From Parasitella parasitica (taxonomy: Eukaryota; Mucoromycota; Mucoromycetes; Mucorales; Mucoraceae): a DNA stretch of 38,543 nt. Within the stretch, counting starts at the first letter, position 1. Each line of letters starts with the position of its first letter. The stretch is taken from positions 1-38,543 of the forward strand of contig MU619278.1 of NCBI GenBank assembly GCA_025201805.1, given 5' to 3'. The notes under the pieces were generated by a model. The model searched no databases. It worked only from the letters and a program-made list of their open reading frames with translations, and was not told the DNA's origin. Both the position numbers and the translations under genes were made by a program. Below are positions 11,322 through 23,288 of this stretch, one piece after another.

Positions 11322-11935
11322 ATGTCAGGAGTAGCGCTTCAGAAAGACAGAAACTTCATAGCAGTTATTGGTGATGAGGTATATATACATACATGTACAA
11401 TTTTAGTAGTGGACAGCAAAAAGGAGCGAAACAAACGTTAAACTGCTTGCATACTGTAGGATTCCGTTACAGGCCTTTTATTAGCTGGTATCGGTAATGT
11501 GAATCAGCAACAAAAGAGAAATTTTTTGGTCGTTGATGCCAGTACGTATTCACCTTTTATTAGAGTGGCAGAGATATCAACCGATTTTTTTTAATTTTAG
11601 AGACTCCTTTGGGCACTATTGAGGATACTTTTATTGAATATACCAAACGTAAAGATATTGCCATTATTTTGATCAATCAGCATGTAAGATTTACTTTTCA
11701 TACGCACGCGTTTTTAAATTAATACGATTTTAATCTAGATTGCTGAAGACATTCGAGAGCTGGTTGATGGACACAATTCAGCTTTCCCTGCTATTCTCGA
11801 GATACCCTCTAAAGATCATCCTTATGGTGAGTATTTCCGTCATTCTTTTACATACATACTTACCTTTGTGCCATTTATTTAGATCCCGAGAAAGATAGTG
11901 TCCTTAAGCGTGTCAGAAGATTGTTTGGCGAGTAA
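11322..11935 (+). CDS. VMA7: V-type proton ATPase subunit F (120 aa)
   Basis: Subunit F is part of the V1 central stalk of the vacuolar proton pump and couples ATP hydrolysis to rotation. There are five small exons: 11322-11378, 11460-11541, 11601-11683, 11739-11826 and 11883-11935. The spliced protein is 120 aa, the usual family length. Diagnostic segments are [51 protein letters not shown] and [20 protein letters not shown], with a basic C-terminus (KRVRRLFGE). No single exon makes a long open frame, so this gene is easily missed without splicing. Every junction uses GT-AG. Confidence 0.95.
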
Positions 11936-13135
11936 ACAAACATAAACTATATAAATTTCTTGTTGCTTTCAACGATATTTTTATACATAAAATGTGAAAG
12001 TGAGAGAATGTTGCCCTTGCATTATTATAACATTAGTGTTTTTTGGAAAAACTTCGAGTTGGGAATTCAAAGTAATTAGTGTTGGTTTATCAGGAAGAGG
12101 AATTTTGCTTTATAAAATCGAATAGTTTGGTTTCAGGATTGCCAAAACTGCTGGTTACTTTGTTTGAGTATTCATGATTGCTTGATGTTTTCACCGTTTT
12201 ATATTTGAAGCTGCATCTTACAAGTTGGTCTATATGAAAAAGTGTATTTATAGTTGTGCTTCACATAAAACAGACGCTGCCCAGACGATTGATGCAAAAA
12301 CAAGAGCCCAATGGAAGACTTAGGCAATGCATATCAAAGATAGCTTTTTCAAAGTTTTTCGTGATGGAAGCAAAGCTATAAAACTATGATAAATTAATAG
12401 ATTGCGGCTCTGACAGGTATCATACACCATGCGAGGAAGAAATCATTTGATGCAGCAAAGATAAAGGAGTGCAATACATGTAATTGTCGAGAAAGACCAA
12501 ATGGCTATACATTAAAAGTCAATATCGTTTTACATCCATAAATTATGAGGTAATAAATATGCGAATGGTTTATGAGCCTGCTATTTTGCATTTTAAAGTA
12601 TAGCATAATTCAATGGAGCCGTATACTTCCTCTGCTTTCTTAAATTTTATATCTTTGATATTCAGATGTGTTTAATGACTCATGCAAAAATAGAGAATTG
12701 AACAAAACGATGCTCATCTTGTAAAACATGACATTAAACCAAATTCAAATAAACATTATATCAAAAAGAGGAAAGCTCTATAAATGATAATTGTATTTAC
12801 AGAAAAAATAATAGGAGTGGCGATATTGAACAAAATCTACGAGATTGATCTACTAACAATTGAAAAATGAGATGTTTTCAATGAGACATAATTATACGGG
12901 CGGCTCTTCTCTTGAGCATAGTTAAATACCCTTGCATATGTTTGGTAAATGTATTCAAATGGAAGTCTTTCATAAAGTTTGTTTGAATAGAAAAGATTGC
13001 AATGTCATTATGATTACAAACATGCATTTTGGTAAGTTCTAATATTTGAATCTCCATCCTAGCTCCTTGTTTTACAAATTTACCCTCTCCTTGCTGGTTT
13101 TTGGAGCAATTTTTCTTTTCTTCTTTTAATTAAAA
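11936..13135. other. Gene-free intergenic region, about 1.2 kb
   Basis: This AT-rich stretch lies between VMA7 and MON1, which both read rightward. I found no family-like frame on either strand and no tRNA-like structure. The last 100 bases turn T-rich just before the MON1 start, as in a 5' UTR. Confidence 0.5.
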
Positions 13136-14896
13136 ATGCAACAAGAACCAGTTTTTATAGAAAGAGATAGTAATACTAGCAGCAACTCTACGGATGACGA
13201 TAATTCATTGAAACCTGCATCGTATTCATCTAGCTATTCATCGCATTCAACAGATAATGACCCCGTCAAGTGTCACAACAAACTCAAGCGACAAGGCTCA
13301 AGAAGCTCCGTTGTGCCTGGAGACAGAAAGGAAGAAGAAGTAAAAGCAGGTAGGCTCAAGACATTCCAAGACAGAGACGACAATTTTGACTCCTATACCA
13401 AGTAGATTCTGGTACATGGCTACAGCACAAGAAGCATTTTTTCATATTGAGTAGTGCTGGAAAACCAGTTTGGACTAGGTAAACGATAAAAGGAAACGAA
13501 ATCGCCACAACTACTGAATATACTGATACATGAAAAATTCCAGATATGGAGACGAATCTCGATTGTCATCTCTTATGGGTGTTATTCAAGCTATTATATC
13601 GTTTTTCCAAGATGGTGATGACACTATAAAGTAAGCTTACGAGCAAAGCTGCAGACTATCAACGAGTTAATTCAAGGACATGTAGGTCCATCAATGCTGG
13701 GCATCATAAATTTGTGTTTCTGCTGAAAGAGCCTCTTTACTTTGTATCCGTCTCTAGAACTGGTGAATCTGATAGTCAGGTAAAGTTTTAAGTAAGGATG
13801 ATACTTCCTTTTTCTAATTTTTGTGGTGATTTAGCTTCGTGATCAACTGTTGTACTTGCATAATCAAATCATCAGCGTTTTAACAACTGTGCAATTAACC
13901 AAAATATTTGAGCAAAGGGTCAACTTTGACCTTCGAAGATTGCTGGGAGGCACTGAAGTCTTTTTGGACAGCTTGGCGACATTATTCAATAATGACCACA
14001 GCTTCATGTTGAGCGGATTGCAGTGCTTACGTTTGAGTAGATCAGTTAGAGATCAAGCTGGTGGGATTTTAACAGACGGGAAAGTCAAGAATTTGCTGTA
14101 TGCTATGGTTGTGGCAGATGGCAAACTGGTGACACTATTGCGGCCAAGAAAACACAGCTTACATCCCTCAGATCTTCATTTACTGTTCAACATGCTGACT
14201 GGATCTACAACATTCCACACAGCTGAATCTTGGACACCGCTTTGTTTACCGAAATTCAATTCTAAAGGCTTCTTGCATGCTTATATATGCTATATTGAAA
14301 AAGGCATATCTATTGTAGTCATAAGTACAGACAAGAACAATTTCTTTGAAATCAGCGAGTGGAAGACAAACATAGTAACAGCTATGCACAAAAATGCAAT
14401 ACTAGAAAATGTGAAAGAAGCATCCGAGAAATTGTACATGGTGGAAGAGATTCAAATACCCTCCCTACTTCACTTTATGTATAAATCTAAGATTCATGTT
14501 CAATTCACCACACCTGGATTTAGTGGGCCTTATACCAATGACATTAACAGAAGAAGACTATTTAGACTATACCAGCATGTGTATGATAGGATGCATCACA
14601 AGGCAAGACCGTTAAAGCTGTATTATGTAAATAGTGATAAAGAGATCTTGTTGGGATGGGTAAGTTGTATTTACAGATGTGGGGAGAGAGCTTTTACTGA
14701 TTGATTTTTTTTTCATTTTTACTTTTTTTTTTTAAAAAAAAAAAAAAAAAAATAGATTACTTCTTCATTTGAATTATATGTTGTATTTCCATCAAACACA
14801 CCAAAGCCATTAATAATATCAAGCTCTAATCAGCTGCTAAGATGGATAAAAAAGAACGAGGACAATCTTTTCATTCTAAATTCGCCCGTATTTTAA
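13136..14896 (+). CDS. MON1: Vacuolar fusion protein MON1 (477 aa)
   Basis: MON1 pairs with CCZ1 to form the GEF that activates Rab7/Ypt7 in endosome and autophagosome maturation. Exons are 13136-13349, 13406-13478, 13544-13630, 13686-13779, 13835-14659 and 14756-14896. A Ser/Asp-rich leader of about 70 aa precedes the first longin domain, which starts with the hallmark HKKHFFILSSAGKPVWTRYGDE. The second longin region (FLLKEPLYFVSVSRTGES) and QLLYLHNQIISVLT follow, then the C-terminal domain with FRLYQHVYDRMH and LGWITSSFELYV. Length is near the family norm. The last intron ends in T11 followed by A19 directly before the acceptor, an unusual 3' splice site. The stop codon overlaps that of the convergent SDO1 gene. 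Confidence 0.94.
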
Positions 14897-15766
14897 AACT
14901 TTTCATCGCCTTCTTCCTTTTCTCTGAAATTCATAATTTCCAGTTTCCCCTTTCCTTTTGATTCCTTTTGTAATAAATCATCGATGACGCGGTATTTTCC
15001 AGGATCGACTAATGCGATTATTTCGATTTCACTAGAGCCAGAACCCTCATCTTCGATGGACGAGAGCGAAGGTATGATTTTCTCTTTCAGCTTTTTCATT
15101 TCGTTTGATTGCGGAAGAGTGATTCGGATCCTCATCTGAGCACGTTGAATGGGTAATAGCTGCTTTTCTTGAAGCAGCTTGATGACTTCTAATGCTTGAG
15201 ATTTGGTGCTGCGCTTCGGGTTGACGCTCAAATGCAAATCTTGCATGGCTTTTTCAATCATAGTGACAGTATATGGACGTTTTGTTTGAGGGTTGATACA
15301 ATTGTCAGCGGCAATATTAGCAATATCCCTCCAGATAGTCTCCAATTGATCAGTTCTTTCCTTTTCTGCTACTTGAAGTTCCCCCTTCTTTAGGATTTCT
15401 GAAATGACAGGATCAATCTCTTCGGTTTTAAAACACTTTTTCAAATCTTCCTTGCTTGCAGCCTGGCCTTTTGATACATTTATGAAGACATTGTGTATTT
15501 GCAATACTTCATCCAGATCGGTCTCACTTATTGCTATGATAGTCAGATAGTATGCCCATCAAAGCTCAATTGCTTTACTTACACGTTACTGCGCCATTCC
15601 ATTACTTTGTTCTTGTAGCAAGCCAACTCAAATCGTTTGCCGCCTTTACGAAGACGGACTATGGAGACATTGGTGAGCCTTGAAGAGAGAAATGGTTAGT
15701 ATAAATACTAGAATTTTAGCAATAAATGTATTACTTGATTTGAGAATTTGGCTTTTTGATAACCAT
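14893..15766 (-). CDS. SDO1: Ribosome maturation protein SDO1/SBDS (253 aa)
   Basis: SDO1/SBDS works with the GTPase Efl1 to release eIF6/Tif6 from the late cytoplasmic pre-60S subunit. Exons are 15766-15735, 15678-15583 and 15526-14893; both introns are 56 nt and the first has a TACTAAC-type branch point. The N-terminus reads [24 protein letters not shown] and [14 protein letters not shown], the conserved SBDS domain [17 protein letters not shown] and the helical domain ([16 protein letters not shown]) follow, and domain III ends in an acidic tail. Length (253 aa) matches the family (about 250). The acceptor at 15527 was chosen because it alone restores the WRSxVExDLDEVL block. The stop codon overlaps that of MON1 on the other strand. 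Confidence 0.96.
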
Positions 15767-16617
15767 TTTGAATAGTCAATGTTGAAGCTAGTAGTGGAAA
15801 GAAAAACTTCCAAAAAAAAAATATTCACTTTCAGAGCTTTTCAACTACGATAATCATGTACCGCAGCATGTTGCATCCAGCAGAGATACCAGAGCAACGA
15901 GCGAATTAAGATAAAACGTGCATCTATTAAAACCGCAAGCTTTAAACTGTGATTTGCTCGAAGCCCATGCCCATTATATATCTGTTTGTAGAGCAGGATT
16001 GCAGCAAAAAGACATGCTCAAAATGTTAACATCAAGGTTACAGTGACTTGTTAAAAGAACATGCAATCCTACGCGAGTATCTTGTCTCCCAAATAAAGAG
16101 CTTTAGGGGAGCATCTCTTTGACTTTCTTCTTTTTCTTTTTTTTTTCTTTTTGCAATTGTAAAAGGTTCCTTTTTTTCCTTTTATTCACTACTTGCAAAG
16201 GAAAACAAAAAGAGGGTAAATATGATTGAACCTCTCCTAGAACAATTAAATACTCACCTTGTATAAAAAACATCTTTTTTTTTTAGTTGTTTGATAAAAA
16301 AAACCCCAAGTTAACTCGCCACATTTGAGAGTTTCTTCATCGCCATCACACCTGCTAAATTATGCGTATACCAAACACTATTATCAACGCCAACGCATTT
16401 CAATAACCTTATATCACATTGTATCATAAAAATCCAACACAAATTTTTTATTACATTTGAAAGTTCGAAATAGAGCATCTTTTTTTATATACGAACAAGA
16501 AACAAAAAAGAAAAGCTTAGACTGTACAAAAAAAGAAAAAAAATCTATATACAACAACTTTTTCTCATCTAATAATCCGCCATCGACGTCCAAAATCATC
16601 GGAATAAAATAAGGAAC
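15767..16617. other. Divergent intergenic region, SDO1 / USP10-like
   Basis: This 851-bp stretch separates two start codons on opposite strands. It has several T-rich and pyrimidine-rich tracts (around 16110-16180 and 16270-16290), typical of fungal promoters and 5' UTRs. No gene or RNA structure was recognised. Confidence 0.45.
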
Positions 16618-18690
16618 ATGCCCTCAGGAAAGGTAATCCAACAGACAAGGGAAAATCTTTACTGTTCCAATGACTAATCCACGTAAAATGTAATAGAATC
16701 TCGATCAGATTTTAATGCCAACACTTTGTTTTGGTGATATTAGTCGAGATGAAATCAATGCTGTGCTCAGCATTGCAGGTATGTCCTTGGTCCCTCCTAC
16801 AAAGGTAAAGTTGCTATGAACAACATGTAGACACGTCATTGACTCTTTTTTTTTTGTTCTTATCTATAGACACCGTTCGCAACAGGTATTCAACGTAAGC
16901 AACCTGTAGCCATCAATACCCCTATAGCAATTGAACCCAAGAAACAACCCCCTCCTCTTTCAACACCGTCTGTAGAGCAAAAATCCATAAAGAAATCAAA
17001 TCTAATCCACGAAAACCCCGTAATTATCCAAGAGAAGAAAGAAACTCCTCAACAACAGCAACAACAGCAGCAGCTCCAACAGCAAAAGCCCTCGTCTGCC
17101 AAAAAAGAAACAAAGCAGCAAACACCTACAGCTAGGAATACTACGGCCGTTCCTGCTGTTAATGCTGGACAAGCTACAGTCACAGCAGCACCACCAGCAA
17201 CCACATCTCAAACAACGGTTGAACCACCTTCACCTCAGCCTAAAGTGAAGCCCCTAGGAAGCTGGGCTTCTTTATTAAAGAAACCAGATGCCGTCAAAAA
17301 ACCAGCTGCAGCAAACGCACCGGCAACCAATGGAGTGGCAGCAAATGGAAAGCCTTCTGCTTCAAAGCCTAAGCCTGCATCTCCTACGCCAACCTCTGTG
17401 CCTAAATTTACAGGCGTTGCAGACATTATCAGCAAGTATAAGCCAGCATACACTGCTCCTTTGCTTCAGCCTCGCGGGCTGATCAACAATGTGAATACAT
17501 GTTTTATGAATGTTGTAAGTGTTTAGACTCCAATATATAAGGGGGATGATGAAGCGAACGACTTGATTGACATTTGCCCTACTATTTAGATCCTTCAACC
17601 ACTTTCTCACTGCGCTCCGTTTTACAACCTCATCAAAACAATCAGTAATCAAGCTGCTCACAGTATCAAGAGCAAAACGCCTTTGTTAGACTCAATGTAA
17701 GTTTGTTTATTGTGGAGAGAGAGAAAGTAGCTAATGCGTGGGTTTTCTAGCATTGAATTCATCAATGAATTTCCCAGTGAACGTCTCGATAATCTGGAAA
17801 AATATGGAGAGCCATTTGTGCCAGAATATGTCTACAATGCATTGCGCGAACAAAAGAAATTCGACACTCTGCGAGGTCGACAAGAAGATTCTGAGGAGTT
17901 TCTATGCTTTCTATTGGACGGTTTGCATGAGGAAATGATCGCTGTTCTCAAAGAGCAACAAGATAAAAAGGATGCAGAAGCTGCCGCTGCCGCAAAAGCT
18001 GCTAGCGGTAGTGACGATTGGCTTGAAGTGGGCGCCAAGAATAAGACGAGCAACTTGCGCTCTGCAGGATTTCAGGAATCGCCCATCTCGAAAATCTTTG
18101 GAGGCAAAGTTAGGTCTGTTTTGAGATGTCCCGGAGCGAAAGACTCGATTAATTTGGAGCCCTATCAGTCCTTGCCGTTAGATATTCAGCCTGATAATGT
18201 ACATTCGATTGAAGATGCTATTGGCAACATGACATTACCCGAGATGATGCACGATTACACTTCGTCCAAAGGCATCAAGGTCGATGCAACCAAGCAGGTC
18301 TATTTGGAGGGGTTACCGCCCGTGTTGATCTTGCACATGAAGAGATTTGTATTTGATAATGTAGGAGGGGTCCAAAAACTGTCGAAAAAAGTCAACTACG
18401 GAGCTAAACTGATCATTGACCCGGAATGGATGGCACCAGCATCTCGCGCTGCAGAGCCTGTTGTGTATCAGCTGTTTGGTTGTGTCTATCATCATGGCAC
18501 ATCTGCTGGGGGAGGACACTACACTTGTGATATCCGAAGACGCAACGAAGAATGGCTTCATATAGATGATACTACTATCACTTCCGTCTCTGAGCAGGAT
18601 GTCTTGGTTACTGAGGACAATACCCGTACATCCGAAAAGATACATGCTGGTCAGACAGCGTATATATTGTTTTATGTCAGGTCATCGTAA
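16618..18690 (+). CDS. UBP3: Ubiquitin carboxyl-terminal hydrolase, USP10/Ubp3 type (600 aa)
   Basis: USP10/Ubp3 removes ubiquitin from 40S ribosomal proteins and, in yeast, from COPII subunit Sec23. Exons are 16618-16632 (only 15 nt), 16709-16804, 16870-17514, 17590-17696 and 17751-18690. The N-terminal 230 or so residues are low-complexity (poly-Q, Pro/Ala-rich) and end in LGSWASLLK. The peptidase C19 domain begins at GLINNVNTCFMNV, which holds the catalytic Cys; the usual GNTCYMN glycine is Val here. GRQEDSEEFLCFLLDGLHEEM is the typical QQDAxEF-like box. The catalytic His lies in GGGHYTCDI and the C-terminal WLHIDD/AYILFYVR blocks are intact. The first exon rests on frame and splice signals only; the rest is clear. 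Confidence 0.92.
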
Positions 18691-19049
18691 TTGCTTGTCC
18701 TTTTTTTTCTCTATTATCACCTCTTTTTTTTTTTTTCAAATATATATAAACATAAATGTATATATATATTCGCATACTATCCNNNNNNNNNNNNNNNAAA
18801 AAAAAAAAAAAAAAAAAAACTAAAAAATAAAAAATATCTACTTTAAAATCTAAATTGTTTGTAGTTTACACAAGTTCAGGCACTACTGTTGCCATTCAAG
18901 TAGATCAAGTGGCTTGACATTGCTTCCAAATTGTGCCAAACACTAGTGACCGGAAATCTCTTTTCAAGCAAGTAATTCAACCCGATTACGATTTAGTTTT
19001 GGATTCTCTCTTTTACATTGCGAAAAAAAAAGTTTTTATATCGATCAAA
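18691..19049. other. Short intergenic region with assembly gap
   Basis: The 359 bases between the USP10-like gene and the next gene include a run of 15 N at 18783-18797, followed directly by 22 A. T-rich DNA precedes the gap. The homopolymers probably caused the gap, and its true length is unknown. No gene is visible. Confidence 0.8.
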
Positions 19050-19516
19050 ATGGGAGGAGTACACAATATCAATAAAAGTAACGTAGCTTAATATCGCTAC
19101 AACTAATCAAAAACCATCTAACAATTTTTTTCCTTAACCAGTCAAGGGACATTCTAAAGATCGCAAGGCCCGTATTGCAAAGAGCGCTGCCAAGGCCAAA
19201 AGACCCACCATTCCGTCAGTAACCACTAAGCGAGTCATCACAAAGAAAAAGCAAAAGCAATTTGAGAAAGCTTTACGAAATGTAAGACATAAATCAGGGT
19301 TATAGCGAGATGCAATGTGATTTTGACTAGTTGGATGTGTTGTAGGAAAAGAAGCTTTTGGTTGCAAAGGGTTTGATTGATTATGAGGAGGACATGAAAG
19401 ATGTTATTCTGCCTTCACCTGGCAGGCAAAGAGTGGTATCTGCATGCATTCCCTCTGACGAAATTTTGGCTGCTGCCGCTGCTGGACCTGGCACTACTCT
19501 TGGCGGCCCTCAATAG
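19050..19516 (+). CDS. Small basic protein, possibly Alb1-like ribosome biogenesis factor (112 aa)
   Basis: Exons are 19050-19077, 19142-19281 and 19346-19516; the introns carry clean GT-AG ends. The 112-aa product starts MGGVHNINK and is strongly basic in its first half (GHSKDRKARIAKSAAKAKR, then TKKKQKQFEKALRN). It continues with an acidic LIDYEEDMKD, and the C-terminus is Ala/Gly-rich. The HSK...A.KAKRP start and central TKKK block resemble fungal Alb1, a small shuttling factor of the pre-60S particle that binds Arx1, but I cannot confirm this by eye. That the gene is real is better supported (three consistent exons, basic/acidic order) than the family name. Confidence 0.6.
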
Positions 19517-19633
19517 AACACCTCTTTGTAGTTAACACTGTAGATATCGTTTTTTTTTATTATTATTATCATTTTCCCTTTTTTTTTTTTTTTTGAAATA
19601 AACCAAATAGCTATCATAAAGATAAAAGACCCT

Positions 19634-20523
19634 CTATTGATCGTCGGTAGGCACATCCTTCAAAATTGCATCTACTTTGACTTTTAATGCTTCTTGTTGA
19701 GGTGCATCCAGACTGGCAATATAGCTCTTGCTGAGAACTCGTCGCATTGGAACCCAGTATCGTGCATAAACTTGTCAGATTGATACGGCAGAGCAAACAA
19801 TGCTTTGGCTCCCTCTGTACCGAAAACTAGATGCCATTTCATTTTGCGGAATTGAGGAACAGCCTCATCAAACTCTTTGTAACAGTTAAAAATATGTGAG
19901 TTGTAGCTACTCTGTCATGACTACCCAATGTATATATATATAATGCCTACTTTCTGAGCTCTACCCATTCACACCTGTCACCGCTCTCTAGATTCCATGC
20001 CAAGATGCCTATCAACCAAACTTCGATACGCGATGGCATTCAACAAGAGTTTTGATATCATCAAACCAATGGAAAGCTTAACCCACGACGACAGCTTGCT
20101 GTGACCCACTCTCCACAGGGATATTCCAAGATGTGCCCTCCAGACAAGTAACTTTAAGCATTACCTCCTTGTTTTCTGCGCAGGCTCAACCGCCGTAACA
20201 CTAAAACCTTTAGAGCTCTGGACATCAAACCAGTTCCACCAGCCAAATCAACGACTGAAGCCTTGGCAGGCAGGATTCCTTGAATCTTGTTCAGCAGAGC
20301 TTCGGGGTAGCTTGGTCTGGTTTGTGCTATATATCCGTATGTATTTTAAAATATAAACATGGGCATAATACAAGGAAAAAGCTATCATATATCGTTTACC
20401 GTAGGCATCTGTTTGTAAATTGAAGCCTTTGGAAGCCACGGCATGAACGTTTTTGCAGGCGGCTCCAGTGCTGCTGCTGCTGCTGTATTGGCGTACAGAT
20501 GAATCAATTGCTCGGGAGAACAC
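19634..20523 (-). pseudogene. Broken SAM-dependent methyltransferase (UbiE/type-11-like)
   Basis: The translation follows a class I methyltransferase of the cytosolic fungal type. It begins near 20523 with AVASKGFNLQTDAY, spliced across 20327-20399 to RPSYPEALLNKIQG. Then comes the SAM-binding motif I VVDLAGGTGLMSRAL, then VTAVEPAQ, CLEGTSWNIPVESGSQQ, AFHWFDDIKTLVECHRV, LIGILAWNLES, and C-terminal FDEAVPQFRKMKW and LPYQSDKFMHD. These blocks lie in at least five different reading registers: frame breaks near 20210, 20172, 20015 and 19750, plus an in-frame TAA at 20078-20080. That stop replaces an expected Gln, a C-to-T type change. So many lesions, while neighbouring genes are intact, mean a decayed gene rather than sequencing noise. 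Confidence 0.82.
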
Positions 20524-20888
20524 TTGATGAAACCAAATGATAATGCGGAGTCATGTCGGCTTCCTATCTTTGATACCTCACCATGGCGATATAATGCGTT
20601 GCCATGGATCTATGCTCGTTTTCCCTCCGGGAAAAAATTATATCTTTAGTGAAACAATCGGTTTTCTAGAGAGGTACACAATGAGACTAATGCAAGCAAC
20701 ATGTGGCCAATAGATTTGTTATTGACTCACAAGCCATACAAACTGCAGATCAAATAATCTTCTACCTGCATTCTTAGCCCCTTTCCTTTTCTGATGAATT
20801 CGACGCTGATATATGTAAATATAGCACTTTCTTTCTTTGGCTTTTTATTTTTATATCCTGCTGTATTTTTTGATATTTTTACTGTAAA
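20524..20888. promoter_or_regulatory. Upstream region of the MFS transporter gene
   Basis: This 365-bp spacer lies between the methyltransferase relic and the transporter start. A TATA-like ATATATGTAAATATAG lies about 75 bp above the transporter ATG, followed by T-rich DNA. The assignment rests on position and base composition only. Confidence 0.35.
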
Positions 20889-22776
20889 ATGAGTGGTAAT
20901 GTCAGTGCCAGTAGAAAAGGTTCTATCATGTCAGCTACTGAGAATGTCACCAGCTATGAGTCGATAGAAAGGACGCCTACTTCATCCACACAAATGGAAA
21001 AATTCAAAATAGTGGAAACCAGACTGGTTCGAAAAATTGATCTGAGGTACTTTGAATCGTGTATAATTTTTACATGCGCTTAAACTCCATCTGGTTACGT
21101 CTAGATTGATCCCTTGGCTGTCTGTGCTATATTTATTGCTAAGTTTGGATAGAAATAATATTGGTAATGCTCGTCTGGGCTCGCTGGAAAAAGACTTGAA
21201 CATGGTGGGCAATGATTATTATACTGCCTTGACAATCTTTTTTGCTGGTAAGTTGATAAACCTTTTTACTTTGCACATACTGCAGATGTTGAAACTATCG
21301 CAGGTTACGTCCTCTTTCATATCCCTTCGAATCTGGTTGTTAAAAGGCTAAAGCCATCAAGATGGATTTCAGGCACCATGATTATGTGGGGTATCTGTTC
21401 TCTTTGGTAAGCATCAATGTCAGGGCAGAGGCGGGATGTATATAACTAACGAGTCATCGTGCTGCGTAGTCAAGCATTTACACATAATGCTGCAGGATTG
21501 ATTGCTTGCCGTTTCTTTTTGGGAGTGTTTGAGACGGGCGTTGGACCATCAACGCCTTTGTTCCTTTCTTTCTGGTATCAAAGAGAAGAGTTGGCTACAA
21601 GAGTCGCCATCTATTTTGGTTCATCGACAGTTGCGGGTGCTTTTGCAGGTGCAATTGCATATGGTGTTTTGGGCACGATGGAAGGAGCACATGGAGTCGC
21701 GGGCTGGAGGTATGCTAATATTTGTGATAGTAACACTCGAGACAGTTTGCTGATAGTCTTTCCAGATGGTTGTTCATTGTGGAAGCTATTCCTACCATTG
21801 TTCTTGGTTTTTTGAGCTTTATTGTGCTTCCTGACATGCCTGAAACTGCTGGCCGTTGGTTGACTGCAGAGGAAAAGGATGTAGCTATACAAAGAACAAG
21901 ACAAAGCGGAAATACAGATGGAAATGCCTTTGATAAGAAGCAGTTTTTTGCTGCTCTGGTTGATTACAAGGTCTGGTTTGCAGGTACAGAGTATATTTAG
22001 GGCAATACGTTGTCATTTCAAATCGATATACTTACAATCATGCCTACTCAATGTATTCAGTGGTGATTTATATTGGCTTAAATATCGCGCTTGCTAGTTT
22101 TGCTGTGTTTTTACCAACAATTATCCGTGATTTGGGTTTCAGCTCTTTGAACGCTCAACTGCTGTCTATTCCTCCTTATGTTGCAGCTGGTATCCTGGTA
22201 TTTGTGAGTATATCGATGCAAAGTATACATGTAAAGTGAATGGCAAAGCTGATTATTTTCTTTGCAATGTATGATATTTAGTTTGTCTCTTGGAATTCGG
22301 ACCGCACACTCCAACGTGGATATCACATCATGGCCGTATGTGGTCTGGGAGTTCTTGGTTACATATTTCTGCTGGCAAGTCTCAATGTAGGTTTGCGGTA
22401 CACCGGAGCTATATTGGTGGCATGTGGCATCTATCCCATTATTCCGCTTACACTCTCGTGGGTGTCAAATAACCAACTGGGCCACACGAAGCGAGGTGTA
22501 GCCATTGCCATGACTAGTATGATTGCTCAGTGCTTTAGTATGTTAGGAACACAGATCTACCGCACTGAAGACTCGCCCCGATACTTCAAGGGACATATCA
22601 TCTGTCTTGTTTTCCTGGGATTAGCAGGCCTCTCTGCACTCACTCTCAGGTCTTTACTCTCGCGAGAAAATAATAGAAGAGATAGAGAGTATGGTGTGCC
22701 TAATTCAAAAGACATGTCTAGCGTTGATATCGACGGCGTGTATGATAACCATCCTCAATTTAGATACGCCTTATAA
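20889..22776 (+). CDS. MFS transporter, Dal5/Tna1 (anion:cation symporter) type, 499 aa
   Basis: This is a major facilitator of the allantoate/nicotinate permease family, which takes small organic anions or vitamins across the plasma membrane. There are seven exons: 20889-21046, 21105-21247, 21304-21406, 21470-21709, 21766-21983, 22061-22203 and 22282-22776. The cytosolic N-terminus is followed by LSLDRNNIGNARLGSLEKDL, the typical TM1-TM2 signature. Then come FHIPSNLVVKRLKPSRW, CRFFLGVFETGVGPSTPLFLSFWY, the long central loop with LPDMPETAGRWLTAEEKD, and TIIRDLGFSSLNAQLLSIPPY in the second half. About 12 membrane segments are expected at this length. The substrate cannot be told. The methyltransferase pseudogene lies next to it on the other strand. 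Confidence 0.9.
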
Positions 22777-23288
22777 AAAGCTTCCCTTTTACTGCTGTAC
22801 TACTGTTTTGATTTGATCTCCATGTGTGTTTTATCTGTTAGTTTAGTTCTTTTCGTGCCATAGCATGTAATGCAACAATACATGAGCAAGTTGTCAAGAA
22901 ACTCTAACCCGAGGGGGGGGGGGTTCTTTGTCCTTGGCAAGAAAGAAAGGGCCCCCCCAAAAAAAAACGTTAACTTATCTTTACTGCTGGTAGATAATAC
23001 GATACAACATGTTGACAGGCCGTGTTACGTGGCTACTCAACTGAAACGCTACAATAATCGAAGCTATTCTCATTATAGCTGTAATTCCGTGTTTTGCGCC
23101 CAGAGCAAGGTGCAATGACTCCACATAAGCATCAGAAAGATGTAATAGTTGCACTCGTTTATTGATGTTAGTATATAATGCAGAATACTCAAGTTTGTAC
23201 ATTTGCATTGCATGTTGTATATATACCATTAGAGTAATATTGTGGAGTAAAATAAATATGTGTATATTATATGTCGAGAATGAAAGGA
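22777..23288. other. Convergent intergenic region with poly-G/poly-C block
   Basis: The 512 bases between the MFS transporter (+) and the KXD1-like gene (-) contain both 3' UTRs. They hold G11 at 22913-22923 and C7-A9 at 22952-22967. The G and C runs lie 28 bases apart and could pair as a hairpin stem. No gene was recognised. Confidence 0.5.

Noticed and set aside
11936-13135. Search for tRNA or other RNA genes in the larger gene-free stretches
   Set aside because: I found no T-loop-like GTTCRA pattern with pairing arms; a covariance-model search would be needed to exclude RNA genes properly.
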